This document shows positions 10,944-21,856 of a DNA stretch of 64,000 nucleotides, in pieces. The notes beneath the pieces were generated by a model. It ran no database searches, was not told the DNA's origin, and saw only the letters and a list, made by a program, of their open reading frames with translations. The stretch covers positions 310,001 through 374,000 of the forward strand of contig NZ_CP024966.1 of assembly GCF_002804125.1 (NCBI RefSeq), written 5' to 3'. A program made the translations under genes and the position numbers. Source of the stretch: Mesoplasma entomophilum (GTDB lineage Bacteria; Bacillota_I; Bacilli_A; Mycoplasmatales; Mycoplasmataceae). Within the stretch, counting starts at the first letter, position 1. Every line of letters starts with the position of its first letter.

Positions 10944-13900
10944 ATGAATAATAAAAAACCTTCGTTAAAGAAAATAACGCAAACTTTTTGTCTGCTATTA
11001 ATTATCTTTTCATTAATTATTTCAATTATTTTTTCTTCAATTAGTGTTGCAAACAAAACTAATCTAAACACTAGATATTCTGGTGGATATGATGCTCTTG
11101 TTGAAGTATATGATAAAAAACAAAACTCAACAACGCAATTAGAATCAAAACCAAACGGTGATGCTAGAAAAGCTGCCGAATCATTACAAAAGAAACTATC
11201 GCCTTTTTCAGATAATACAATTGATGTTAAAGTCGTAGGGCAACACAGGGTTTCAATTAGAGCTACTAAAGAACAATATCAAAATAATCCGAAACTATTT
11301 ATTAACGCCATAGAACAAGATGGTGGATTAATGGCTTTCACTCAATCAAATAATGCTTATACTGATGTTTTATTTGATGATGCATCAGTTAAAAAAATTA
11401 CAGGTTCAGAAAATGGTATTTATGATAGTAATAATGAAATTACTAATAAATTAGCAATTTCAGAAATTTTTGGGTCAGTTAAATATACACCTGATAAATC
11501 AGAAAGCGGTTCAGGTCAACAAAACTCACCATTTTTAACTTTTGAAGAGGGTTCAAATGGAAGTTATTTAAAAAATTTAACAGCTGCATCAGCAGCAGCA
11601 GAAGGCCAAACACCAACACCTGCAAATTTAACAGTAATTTCTTCATTTGAAACAATCTTAAATAATTTAAGAGAATACTTCTTACAATCTCCAAATGAAA
11701 AAGAAGTTGATAAGTATTTGGAAAACTATTATAAGGGTGTTTTGCAGCCTATTTTAAGTTATTACCCAAATGCTGGGGTAAATAAATCTGTAATTGATGA
11801 TTTCTTTACAATTTCTTATATGACTAAAGATGGTAGAATGCAATCAACTTCACTAATTTCTGGAACATTTAACAAATGATGAACTGATAGTGCTTCTCCA
11901 GAAGGTATTTTTACTTCAGGGAATACAGAGCTTATTGTTAAAGATTTAAAAGCTTTATTTTACGGGATATATGATGGTAAACAAGCACCAAATAACTATA
12001 CTTATAGTTTTACAAATAATGTTAATAAATATGTTATTGATCCAAACTCAACAACAGATGATTTTACAGCTGCAAGTGGTGATAAACAAGAAGGTAAATA
12101 TTATGCTCCTGTAAAATTATATGGTGATAACTCAATGAGAATTGATGAGATTGCTAAATCAATAAATGACATTATGTTATCAAAAGTTTTATTTGCTCAA
12201 AAATCTTCATCTTCAACATTTTCACAATATTTAAATGAGTCAATTTTTGATAAAAATTTTATCATGATTAATGATTCTGTAACTCAAACAGGAGTTTCAT
12301 CAGCATCTGAAAAATTGTCAAGATCTTCATTTACACCAAGTGTTGTTTATAATGGATCAACAAATCAATTAAAAGTAAAAACAAGATCAGCAACCATTGC
12401 AAAAACAATTGAGGCTTCAATTTCTCAAACAACTTCAGGATTTAGTTTTAAAGTTATTAAATTAACTGAGTTTAATCCTGAAATTACTCTTTACATGTTA
12501 TTAGCATCAATTATATTCTTATTAATCCTTGCTGTTGTAACAATGATTTTCTTAATTATTGCTTATAGACTATTGGGTATTTATACATTAATAATTGCAG
12601 TAACTTCAGTAGCAATAACTTTATTTACTCCAACATTATTTGGTATAGCAATTGGAATTGAAATTTATACTTTAATATTTGTAATGTTGGGTCTAGTATT
12701 AGAATCATGTATTCTAACGATTGAGGCATTTAAGAAACATTTAAATAAAGAAAAAAGATCAATCACTGAATCATTTAAATTATCATATAGAGAAAATTTA
12801 GGAATTATTCTTGATTCATTTATTTTAATATTAATTCCTAACTTGATTATTTTCTGAATTGGAACAGGGTCATTGAAAAATTTTGCAACAGTTGCAACTG
12901 TATCAACAGCTATAATCTTAATTTTAGTTATTGTAGTGTTCAGATTAATGTTATTTTTAACAGTTAAACTTCAAATTTTCAAAAATCATCCATTGTGACT
13001 ACCTATTGATACAAAAGATATTAATTCAGGCGTAGCAATTCGTGAAAAAATTAACTTATCAAAATATGAGTATCAATTAAACATCTTAACCAATAAAGAC
13101 AAAGTTAGTTCAAAAGAATTATTAAAAATTAAAAAAATTAATGATTTAATTGAAAGTTTAAAATTAAAAATTGAAAATAAGGAAAAAAATTATCAATTAA
13201 AAGTAGTTAAGAAAAATAAAGAAAAAGTTATTAAATTAACTCAAAAAATTGAAAAGATTGAAAAATCAAACAAAAAAGTTCGTTGATATAAAAAAGACTG
13301 AATTGCTTTCTTAAAAGTTAATCGTGATGTTGCAAAAGCTGTTTCAGCAAATGAAGACACAGTCATAATTGAAAATGTTAAAACAAAACGTAATCAAAAT
13401 TGAATTTTCAATTTGAATAGAATAATTATTGTTTTATTATTAGTTTTTTCAGTAATTGGTGGTATTGTAGCAGCTACAGTTGGTCCTAATTATTCAAACT
13501 TATTTGGAAAAGATAATACATACATTGTTTATGGTGAATATTTATCTAATCTTCCAGGAAACAACTTTGATAATGTTGTTGCAAAAATAGAAGAAGCTCA
13601 ATCTGAAGAAACAGCAAACCAATTTAGAACTGGCGCAGAAGAAATTGCAAAATCATATAAACATAATGATATTGAATCAGGAACAGATGATAAAGAATTT
13701 GTGGCCGATTTAGGTAAATATACTATAGAATACATATTTAATAACAATTTAGTTAAAGATTTTTATTCAGGTTATAAAGGAACTACTAAGTTAAACTCAG
13801 TACAAAGTGGTGCAGATTACGGATATAAGGGTGAAGGAACATCTGAAGATGATCTATTACCATACATTCAAATAGAACTTTCTAACCAAACAAATATAAC

Positions 13901-14942
13901 CAAAACAAAAAGGTTACTAAATGGTATTTTTACAGGAAAAACTCGTTTAGGAAACAATTACACTAATGCTTCAAAAGGTATTTTAGGAATGTACCAAATT
14001 CCATATACTGCTTATGGACAAATTAATCAAATACTTATAGCATTTGCAATATTATTATTGATTTTAATTGTTTATATCTTAATAAGATACAAATGAACTT
14101 ATTATGTAGCATTAGCATTGGCACTTGTAGTTGTTATTTTAATTACAGCTTCACTTGTAATAATGTTTAGAGTGCCATTAAGCACCGAAATATTAGTAAC
14201 TATGATTTCAATAGTAGCATTCACAATAATGTCTGTAATATTTGTTTTAGGAAAAACAAAAACTTTAATATCAGTTAAAAATAAAAATGAATTAAGATTT
14301 GAGTTTGAGAAAGAGGCAAATGCACAGACAATAATCAAACATAAAGTTTTACAAGCTATTAATAACAAAAAAGATCTAAATAAATCTAACAAAAAGCGTG
14401 TTAAATATATCAGAACAAAAATTGTTGATATTAAAATTATTAAAAAATCAAAATTTTATGCTTGAGATGCATTTAAGTCACTATTCAAATCAAATAGAAC
14501 ACCTGAAATTTTAGAATTTAAAAAAGATATTAAAGATATTAGAAAAGAAAATAAAACTCATCTAAAAACTTTAAGAAAAGAAATTAAAGCTATTAAAAAA
14601 GCAGGAAGAAAAGAAATAACATCAATCTTAAAAGATAATAAATTTGTTAAATCATTGTTTGTTGATTCATTAAAATTTGGAATTAATAGATTAATTTATA
14701 TTTCAGGATTTTACTTAATGTTTGCAATTATTTTAGCAATTACAATTCCATCAATCGCTGGAGTAGGAATTACATTATTAATTGGTGTATTTGTGGCAAA
14801 TATTGTTATATTAACTATGTCACTACCATTATTAATATGATTAGAAAAACGAAGAATAGTTTCAAACTATGGTAGAAAAGAATTTATTTCTCAAACCAGT
14901 GTTTCTCAAGAGGAACAAATAGTTAAAGACATTAATGACTAA
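10944..14942 (+). CDS. secDF: SecDF-type protein translocase accessory subunit, very long
   Basis: 1332-aa fused SecD/SecF-like membrane protein that would use the proton motive force to help SecYEG export. It has an N-terminal span (about residues 14-36), a long extracytoplasmic P1-like domain with NTRYSGGYDALVEV at its start, a membrane bundle (about 515-680), a cytosolic Lys-rich coiled coil (about 695-800), a second span near 824-846 with another outside domain, a second bundle (about 1030-1115), another charged cytosolic stretch (about 1120-1235) and last spans near 1237-1300. SecDF fusions are usually about 750 aa, so the loops are greatly enlarged. AAGGAGGAG at 10929 is a strong ribosome site. 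Upstream of apt, as secDF-apt in Firmicutes, which supports the call. Confidence 0.82.
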
Positions 14943-14963
14943 TTTAAAAGGAGTAAAAATAAT

Positions 14964-15476
14964 ATGGATTTGAAAAAATACATTTTAAATGTTAAAGATT
15001 TTCCTATTGATGGTGTAGATTTTAAAGACGTAACACCTTTATTAAATGATGCTGATGCTTTTGCTTATGTAATCGATGAAATGGCAAAATTTGTAATTGA
15101 GTGTGGAGCAAACGTTGTAGTAGCACCAGAAGCTAGAGGTTTCTTATTCGCAAGTGCTGTAGCTTATAAGTCACACACAAGATTTGTATTAGTTAGAAAA
15201 CCAGGTAAATTACCTCGTGAAGTAATTGATATTGAATATACATTAGAATATGGAACTAATCACCAACAAATGCATAAAGGAGATATTAAACCTGGAGATA
15301 AAATAGTTATTATTGATGATGTTTTAGCTACCGGTGGAACTATTGAAGCAATTGTTAAATTAGTTGAAATGCAAGATGGAAAAGTTGAAGGAGTATCTTT
15401 TTTAATTGATCTGCCTGCATTGCATAGTGAAGACTTACTACAAGAGTACAAAGTACAAAAGCTTGTTAAATATTAA
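14964..15476 (+). CDS. apt: Adenine phosphoribosyltransferase
   Basis: Purine salvage enzyme that converts adenine and PRPP to AMP; 170 aa, the usual length. It begins MDLKKYILNVKDFPIDGVDFKDVTPLL, shows EARGFLFASAVAY near residue 57, RKPGKLPREV near 80, and the PRPP-binding loop VIIDDVLATGGTIEA near 112-126. AAAAGGAG sits just before the ATG. Mollicutes cannot make purines de novo, so salvage genes like this are expected. It probably shares a transcript with secDF, 21 bases upstream. Confidence 0.96.
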   Translation: MDLKKYILNVKDFPIDGVDFKDVTPLLNDADAFAYVIDEMAKFVIECGANVVVAPEARGFLFASAVAYKSHTRFVLVRKPGKLPREVIDIEYTLEYGTNHQQMHKGDIKPGDKIVIIDDVLATGGTIEAIVKLVEMQDGKVEGVSFLIDLPALHSEDLLQEYKVQKLVKY

Positions 15477-15481
15477 GATTA

Positions 15482-15511
15482 ACACCTATAATTAATATAG
15501 GTGTTTTTTAT
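15482..15511 (+). terminator. Terminator after apt
   Basis: Stem ACACCTATA/TATAGGTGT with a short loop at about 15491-15495, followed by TTTTTTATT. Confidence 0.85.
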
Positions 15512-15532
15512 TAAAAAACGAAAAGGTGAAAT

Positions 15533-16090
15533 ATGAGTAATAAACAAAGATGTGACTGGTCATTAAATGAAATCTTAAATAATTATCATGATAATGAATG
15601 AGGGAAAGTTAATCATAATGATGATTATATTTTTGAAATATTATTTCTTGAAAACATGCAAGCAGGCTTAAATTGATTGACAATTCTTCTTAAAAGAAAA
15701 GAGTTTAAAAAAGCTTTTGATAATTTAGACTATAAAATTATTGCTAAGTATGATCAAAGCAAGTTTGATGAATTAATAACAAATTCAGGAATAATTAGAA
15801 ATAAATTAAAAATCAAATCAGCTAGTTCAAATGCGATTGCCTTTATAAATGTACAAAAAGAATATGGTTCATTTGATAAATATATTTGAAGTTTCACTAA
15901 CAATAAACAAATAGTCAATAACTGAAAGTTAATTTCAGATTTACCAAGCCAAACTGAACTGTCAGTTATAATTTCTAAAGATTTAAAAAGCAAGGGTTTC
16001 AAATTTGTAGGACCTGTGATTGTTTATTCATTTTTACAAGCAATTGGGATTATTGATGATCATTTAGATAAATGTTTCTGTAAAAATTAA
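15533..16090 (+). CDS. tag: DNA-3-methyladenine glycosylase I (Tag)
   Basis: Base-excision repair enzyme that removes 3-methyladenine; 185 aa, the normal length. The N-terminus has RCDWSLNEILNNYHDNEWG, holding the first Cys and His of the Tag zinc site. The catalytic region MQAGLNWLTILLKRKEFKKAF (near residues 43-63) matches the EGFQAGLSW block of the family, although the usual Glu is not at the same place. The C-terminus FKFVGPVIVYSFLQAIGIIDDHLDKCFC supplies the other zinc His and Cys. AAAAGGTGA precedes the ATG. It stands alone between two terminators. Confidence 0.93.
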
Positions 16091-16112
16091 AAATTCATTA
16101 TATAAGAGTTTT

Positions 16113-16139
16113 ATAGACTTATTTTAAGTCTATTTTTTG
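16113..16139 (+). terminator. Terminator after tag
   Basis: Perfect 9-bp stem ATAGACTTA/TAAGTCTAT (16113-16121, 16125-16133) with a 3-base loop and TTTTTTG. The TATAAT for the next gene follows at 16141-16146. Confidence 0.85.
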
Positions 16140-16170
16140 TTATAATTTAAAAAATAGAATGGGTGATTTC

Positions 16171-18468
16171 ATGGCTGGTATTATATTACCTAGAAGAACT
16201 AGCAAAAGAGCTTCAACAAACTTAGATATTGTTGAAATCAAAGAATACATAACTTTAGAGAATGAACTAAAAAAATATATTAAGGATAGAAAAGCTTTAA
16301 ATAAAATTAAAGAAGCTTACTTATTTGCTGAAAAAATGCACAGTAATCAAAAACGAAAAAACGGAGATCCATATATTTATCACCCATTATCAACAGCATA
16401 TTATCTTGCCCAATTACAAATGGGCCCAAAAACAATTAAAGCTGGACTATTGCATGATGTTGTAGAAGACACCCCAGTTAAAATTGAGGAAATTGAAGAA
16501 AAGTTCGGAAAAGAAATAGCTTCACTTGTTGAATCAGTTACAAAAGTAAGTTATTTTGCAGAAGAAAATCGTGAACAAATAAAATCTGAATATTTAAGAA
16601 AACTTTATATATCAATGGCTAAAGATATAAGGGTTATTATTATCAAGATTGCTGATAGATTACATAATATGTTAACAATTGAAAATTTACCTGAAGAAAA
16701 GCAAAAAGTAATTGCCAAGGAAACATTAACTATTTATGCAGCGATTGCACACCGTATTGGAATGAAGAATGCAAAATCTAAATTAGAAGATATGGCATTT
16801 AAAGTATTGAATCTTAAAGATTTTGAGGATATTAAAAATTTAATTGAAAAAGGCCGTGAATCAAGGGAAGTAAATATTGCAAAAACAATTGATGATATTT
16901 CATTTTTTTTAAGAAAAGAAAAACATATTAAAATAATTGATATTTTTGGAAGAGAAAAAACAATTTATTCAATTTATCGAAAAATGAATGTTAATGGAAA
17001 ACAATTTGAAGAACTGCATGATTTAGTCGCTATTAGAATTATTGCTAAGTCAACTGATGACTGCTATAAAATTTTAGGTTATTTACACCAAAAATATTTA
17101 CCTTTATCAGGAAGATTTAAAGATTATATAGCAACACCAAAAAATAACGTCTATCAATCTTTACATACAACTTTAAGTAACAGCAAAGGAATGCTTTTTG
17201 AAGTTCAAATTAGAACTCAACAAATGGATGATGTTGCTGAAGCCGGAGCTGCTGCTCACTGAAGGTATAAAGAAGGTGAAGTTGTTGATATTGATAAACG
17301 TCAAAAACAAATTGATGAGCAAATTGATATATTCAGTAGAATTTTAGATTTAACCGATCAAATTAATGAGGAAGAAAACTCAAAAGAAAAAGAACTAGAA
17401 AATCAGCTACAAAAAGATGTTTTTGGTTCAATGATTTATGTTTTAACTCCGACCCAAAATGTTATTACTCTGCCTTATGGGGCAACAGTATTAGATTTTG
17501 CTTATAGAATTCATACTGAAATCGGAGAAAAAACAACAGGGGCTAAAATTGATGGAATATTTTCACCAATTAATACTGTTTTAGAATCAGGGCAAGTTGT
17601 TGAAATTAAAACATCATCTAAACAACAACCAACACACGAATGATTGAAAATTGCTACTACATCAAATGCTAAAAATAGAATTAGAAAGTATTTAGGAAAT
17701 AAACTTAAAGAAGATAATTCATTTGACGAAGATAGAAAAGAATTAGCAAGAAAAACTGAAAACTTAATTAATTCATATATTAATCAAAAAGAAATTAAAT
17801 GAAAAAGAAAATCTTCTAGTGAAGTTCTTGATGCTGTTAAAAAAGCAGGATATGCAAGTTTAGAGGAATTTTTAATAAGTGTAGGGAAGGGAGAATTATC
17901 AATTGTTGAAGCAACAGATAAATTCTTTATTAACCACAACTTTTCAAAAGATGAAGAAGCTTTAAGAAGTATTAAGTCTAAAACAATTAATGATAGAAGT
18001 TTAAAAAATGATATTGTTATTGATGGTATAACAAATATTAAAACTTCAATTGCAAGTTGTTGTTTACCAATTCCATATGAAGATGTTATCGGTTATGTTG
18101 CTAAGTCAGGAAATGGTATTAAAGTTCATTTAAAAGAATGTTATAACTTATATGCAACAGAAGAAATTAAGCGTTTAGTTCAGGTTCAATGAAACTCAGC
18201 AGTAGCTGAAAATAGTTTGTATACAACGAAATTAAAATACTTTGCAACAGATAGACCAAATCTTTTATACGATATATCGAGAGCGCTATCTAATTTAAAA
18301 GCTACAACGATTAATGTAAAAATAGGTTTAGATGATAAATCATTACTTGTTAATGGTGAGTTAACTATCAAAGTCAAGAGTTCAGCACAATTAAATCAAA
18401 TCATTTTAACAATTAAATCGATTGCAAATATTATAGATTGTGAAAGATCATTTAAGAGTATTAAATAG
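16171..18468 (+). CDS. Bifunctional (p)ppGpp synthetase/hydrolase (RelA/SpoT, Rsh)
   Basis: Stringent-response enzyme, 765 aa with all four domains: HD hydrolase (GLLHDVVEDTPV near residue 88, catalytic HD and ED present), synthetase (RFKDYIATPKNNVYQSLHTT near 308), TGS (VLTPTQNVITLPYGATVLDFAYRIH near 420) and a C-terminal ACT (TKLKYFATDRPNLLYDISRAL near 685). Both activities should therefore be intact. I chose the ATG at 16171 over 16159, because GGGTGAT (16161-16167) is a good anti-Shine-Dalgarno match for the later start, and the earlier one lies only about 5 bases after the expected transcript start. It has its own promoter and terminator. Confidence 0.94.
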
Positions 18469-18488
18469 GTTCAAAGCCTATTTTTTTT
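18463..18488 (+). terminator. Terminator after the Rsh gene
   Basis: Stem AAATAGG/CCTATTT with a 7-base loop, followed by a long T-run; the stem covers the TAG stop. Confidence 0.8.
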
Positions 18489-18564
18489 GTTTTTAAATAT
18501 TTTTTTCAATTTTTTTCAAAAAATTATTATTAATAATATAATGACCTTGAAAGGAAATAAAAAT

Positions 18565-19152
18565 ATGAAAAAAAGAAAAAAAGAAGAGTTAACAATGGAA
18601 GAAAAATATAAATTATTTAACTCACATAAAGCTAGAATTTACTTTGCAATTAAAAAAGCATATAGTAAATTTGATTCAATACCTTTAGAACTAGAAGACT
18701 TCGAGTTTTATGCCTGAGAAGCATATTTAGATATTCTAGATAAGTATTATGATAGAAACATGAGAAAAAGTTTTGAGAGTTGTTTAGTAGATGCTGTTTA
18801 TTGAAAAGCAATGAATGTTTGTGCTAAATTCGTAACAAATAAATATAAAATGATGAATCAAGGTATGAGAATAAGTAGTTATATTGCTGAAGAATATAAA
18901 GAAATGATTAATAATATTAGTGTCGAAAATGAATCTTACAAAGAAATTGGCTGAACACAACTATTTGAACAATTTTTTGCAAAAAGAACAGATCAAATAC
19001 CCAAAAAAATTTTTACTCTTTACATTTATGGAATGAGTTTTGTTGAAATAGCTGAAGAGTTAAATATGTCATCAGCAAAAGTAAGAAACACTTTTTATAA
19101 AGTTTTACCAGAAATTCGACAAGTAGTTTCCAATCAAGTATTTTTAGATTAA
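18565..19152 (+). CDS. Small sigma-70-like protein, possible alternative sigma factor
   Basis: 195-aa protein. The N-terminal half is helical with aromatic residues (LELEDFEFYAWEAYLDIL ... FESCLVDAVYWKAMNV), recalling sigma region 2. The C-terminus, KKIFTLYIYGMSFVEIAEELNMSSAKVRNTFYKVLPEIR, fits a sigma region 4 helix-turn-helix (GMSFVEIAEELNMS...VRNTFYK). Divergent sigma-like proteins of this size are known in mycoplasmas; the M. genitalium MG428 protein activates recombination genes. Equivalence to MG428 is my inference from size and layout only. AAAGGAA at about 18550 marks the start. The two genes downstream follow closely and may be co-transcribed. Confidence 0.6.
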
Positions 19153-19178
19153 AATATATTGTAAAGGGGCGTGATTGA

Positions 19179-19457
19179 ATGAGTTATTACTATAAACCAA
19201 GTATGGGTTATTCAGTACATGCCTTGCAAAGAGCTAAAGAAAGACTTAAATTGCAAGATAAGCAGGATTGAGAAGTAAAAGAAGCAATTAAAAAACATAT
19301 ATTTAATTCGACCAAAACATTTAAAATAAATGGAATGCTGTATTTATCAGCTTCTAATACAAACATTTTCTTTGTTATTAATGAAAGCAGTAATACATTA
19401 GTAACCGTGACACTTGTATCAGCTGAAAAACAATTAAGATTGATGGGTGGATGATAA
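19179..19457 (+). CDS. Unknown 92-aa protein (DUF4258-like pattern)
   Basis: Small basic protein. SVHALQRAKERLKLQ followed by a helical stretch (WEVKEAIKKHI) and a beta-rich end (NIFFVINESSNTLVTVTLV) resembles the H..eR...R / VvTv pattern of DUF4258, a RelE-fold-like family often seen in mobile elements. The match is by eye and weak. AAAGGGGCGTGA precedes the ATG. Its stop lies 1 base before the coaE start, so it is translationally coupled to coaE. A TGA at 19452 is Trp. Confidence 0.55.
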
Positions 19458-19458
19458 A

Positions 19459-20019
19459 ATGATAATTGGAGTCTATGGCACTATTGGTGCTGGAAAAACA
19501 ACTATTTCAAACAGTATTAAAAAATTAAAATTCAAAGTAATCAATGCAGATAAAATTTCAAAGGAAATTTTAAATTCAAGAGATATTCAAAAACAATTAA
19601 AAAATGCATTTCCTAATGCATTTGTAAATGATGTATTAGATAGAAGTAAATTAAGAAAAATCATTTCTGAAAATGAAAATAGCTTAAATAAATTAAATTC
19701 TATTGTTTGACCTGAAATTAAAAATCAAATTTTATTAATTATTCAAACAAATTCAGGGAATATTGTTATAGATGCTGCTTTATTACCTGAATTAAATCTT
19801 GAAGTAGATAAATACATTAGAGTTAAAGCAAATTTATTAACAACTCTTTGAAGAGTTAAAAAAAGAGACAAAAAGCCTTTTAAAGAAACCTATTCAATTT
19901 ACAAACAACAAAAACAAAGAATTAAAAAATATAAAATAGATAATCAAGTAATAATAAATAATAATATATGAACGAAAAGTATAACTTACAAACAACTGCA
20001 CAAAAAAATTTTTAAATAA
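19459..20019 (+). CDS. coaE: Dephospho-CoA kinase
   Basis: Last step of coenzyme A synthesis: phosphorylates the 3' OH of dephospho-CoA. 186 aa with the P-loop GTIGAGKTTIS (about residues 7-17), ADKISKEIL (the CoaE D-x-I block) near 31, and IDAALLPELNLEVDKYIRVKA near 104. A GTG at 19447 is in frame, but the ATG at 19459 has the better-spaced GGGTGGA site and aligns with the usual CoaE N-terminus. The gene is a little shorter than typical (about 200 aa). Confidence 0.88.
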
Positions 20020-20048
20020 TTAACTTTAATTAAGATAAAATAAATAGT

Positions 20049-20909
20049 ATGAATAAATCAGGAATAATAATATTAAATAAACCCCAAGGTTTAACAACAA
20101 ATCATTTAATTCAAAGACTTAAAAAGAAATTAAATGTTAAAAAAATAGGACACGCCGGAACTTTAGATCCTTTAGCTACAGGAGTGGTTATTTGTCTAAT
20201 TAACAGTGGAACAAAACTAAGTGACTACTTTTTAAATGAAAATAAAGCATATGAAGTAACAATGAAGTTATTTAAATCTACAGACACTTATGATAGTGAT
20301 GGAGAAATAATTGAAGAACAAGAACACTTTGAAATTAAAAAACAGGAAATAGAAGAAGTTGTATCAAAGTTTAATGGTCTTACGTATGAACAAGAACCGC
20401 CAATGTATTCAGCAATAAAAGTTGAAGGTAAAAAATTATATGAATATGCTCGTGAAAATCAAATTGTAAAAGTTAAGAAAAGAACTATAAAAATTAATTC
20501 ATTGATTTTAGATAAATATGAAGAAGATGAAATATCATTGACTGTATATTGCTCAAAAGGCACTTACATTAGAAGTTTGATTGTTGATATTGCAAAAGAA
20601 TTAAATACAATAGCACATGTAACACGTTTGAATAGAATAGAATCAGGAAATTTCAAAATTGCTGACTCAGTTTCTTTAGAAGACTGTGATGAATCAAATT
20701 TAATAGAAATGTTTGATGCTATCAAAATGGCAAACTACGAAATTATTAAATTAGAAAATATTCTAAACATTGAACATGGTAAGAAGATTGAATTAGAAAC
20801 TAAAAATGATATTGTATTTATCTCAAATAAAGCAGACCAAGTAATTGCTTGCTATGAAAGAGAAAAGAACAATCTATTTAAATGTAAACGTGGAGGGTTG
20901 AATATTTAA
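20049..20909 (+). CDS. truB: tRNA pseudouridine-55 synthase
   Basis: Makes pseudouridine 55 in the T-loop of tRNAs; 286 aa. The N-terminus SGIIILNKPQGLTTNHLI and the catalytic motif GHAGTLDPLATGVV (Asp near residue 41) are diagnostic; QEPPMYSAIKVEGKKLYEYAR near 115 and the KGTYIRSLIVDIAKEL block near 174 follow. The stop overlaps the ribF start by 1 base, the classic truB-ribF pair. In many Firmicutes this pair lies next to the nusA-infB cluster; here that cluster is about 16 kb away. Confidence 0.95.
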   Translation: MNKSGIIILNKPQGLTTNHLIQRLKKKLNVKKIGHAGTLDPLATGVVICLINSGTKLSDYFLNENKAYEVTMKLFKSTDTYDSDGEIIEEQEHFEIKKQEIEEVVSKFNGLTYEQEPPMYSAIKVEGKKLYEYARENQIVKVKKRTIKINSLILDKYEEDEISLTVYCSKGTYIRSLIVDIAKELNTIAHVTRLNRIESGNFKIADSVSLEDCDESNLIEMFDAIKMANYEIIKLENILNIEHGKKIELETKNDIVFISNKADQVIACYEREKNNLFKCKRGGLNI

Positions 20910-21454
20910 TGAAAGTTTTTAAAACTGATATTAATAATATTAACCAAAGTGAAAAAAAATCTTGTGTTACTATAGGAATGTTTGATGCTTTACATAAGTA
21001 CCACAAAATTATAATTAACAAAACAGAGTCAATAGCAAGAGAAAATGATTTAGAATCTGTAATAATAACATTTGACCATAAACCCAATAAAAAAACGCAA
21101 ACATTACTAAATGAAAAAAAGAAAATTGAATTTCTAAAAGAAAATTTCAAAATTGATCAACTAATAATTTTAAAAGTAGATGAAAATTTGATTGAAACAA
21201 CAAAAAAAGAATTTGTTGATATATTAAAAACGAAACTAAAAACTGTTAAGTTAGTTGAAGGCAGTGATTTTAGATTTGGGTTTCAAAAATCTGGAGATAT
21301 TCAATATTTAAAAAATAATTTTGGTGAAGAAAATGTATTTGTTTATGAAAGAAATGAAAATATATCAACTTCAAAAATTAAGGAATTAGTAAAACAAAAT
21401 AAAATTGATCAAATTGACGAAGAATTAGAAGTTAATATTAATTTATTGAAATAA
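20909..21454 (+). CDS. ribF: Short RibF: FAD synthetase-type nucleotidyltransferase without kinase domain
   Basis: 181-aa protein matching the N-terminal FAD synthetase (nucleotidyltransferase) half of bifunctional RibF. It starts CVTIGMFDALHKYHKIIINK and later shows VEGSDFRFGFQKSGDIQYL and the ISTSKIKELV end of that domain. The C-terminal riboflavin kinase domain (about 120 residues) is absent, so it can adenylate FMN but should not make FMN. The HxGH-type motif reads HKYH, with Tyr replacing Gly. FMN would have to come from uptake or another kinase. It is coupled to truB. Confidence 0.82.
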   Translation: MKVFKTDINNINQSEKKSCVTIGMFDALHKYHKIIINKTESIARENDLESVIITFDHKPNKKTQTLLNEKKKIEFLKENFKIDQLIILKVDENLIETTKKEFVDILKTKLKTVKLVEGSDFRFGFQKSGDIQYLKNNFGEENVFVYERNENISTSKIKELVKQNKIDQIDEELEVNINLLK

Positions 21455-21566
21455 AATTGGAAAAAGTCTATAATATAAAAAGTGATTGTTCACCAGAGAT
21501 GTTATTCGCTCCCATGAATGCACCTTTGATGAAACACTAAAAATCAAAATGAAAGGGAGACAGATC
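21446..21566 (+). promoter_or_regulatory. Promoter and leader of rpsO
   Basis: TTGAAA (21446-21451), 17-base spacer, TATAAT (21469-21474); transcription should start near 21481. The 85-base leader can form a small GTGA/TCAC hairpin (21481-21492) and contains several further partial inverted repeats before AAAGGGAGA at about 21553. S15 regulates its own mRNA through leader structures in several bacteria; that this leader does so is an inference. Confidence 0.55.
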
Positions 21567-21833
21567 ATGATTTCAAAAACAAGAAAAGCTGAAATTATTA
21601 AAGAATTTGGTGGAAGCGACGCTAACACAGGATTAGCTGAAGTTCAAATTGCTTTATTAACTGAAGATATCGCTAACATGACTGAACATTTAAAAGAACA
21701 CAAAAAAGATGTTCCTACAAGAAGAACTTTATTAAAAAAAGTTGCTCAAAGAAGACACTTATTAGATTTCTTAATTAAAAAAGATGTTAACAGATATAAA
21801 GAAATTATTGCTAAATTAGGCTTGAGAAAATAA
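21567..21833 (+). CDS. rpsO: Ribosomal protein S15
   Basis: 88-aa primary 16S rRNA-binding protein of the small subunit. It carries the full family signature: [22 protein letters not shown] near residue 14 and [22 protein letters not shown] near 52. The frame is open further upstream, but the ATG at 21567, with AAAGGGAGA 9 bases before it, gives the canonical S15 start. It has its own promoter (21446-21474) and no obvious T-rich terminator before the tRNA gene. Confidence 0.97.
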   Translation: MISKTRKAEIIKEFGGSDANTGLAEVQIALLTEDIANMTEHLKEHKKDVPTRRTLLKKVAQRRHLLDFLIKKDVNRYKEIIAKLGLRK

Positions 21834-21856
21834 TTTCAAAAAAAACTTAAAAATTA

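Noticed and set aside
14102-14392. Minus-strand open frame of about 96 codons inside secDF
   Set aside because: Antisense shadow of hydrophobic coding sequence; no ribosome site and no separate signal. Similar shadows at 54168-54632, 49969-50358 and 63013-63426 were dropped for the same reason.
16159-16170. Upstream ATG for the Rsh gene
   Set aside because: It lacks a ribosome site and lies almost at the expected transcript start, whereas ATG 16171 follows GGGTGAT.
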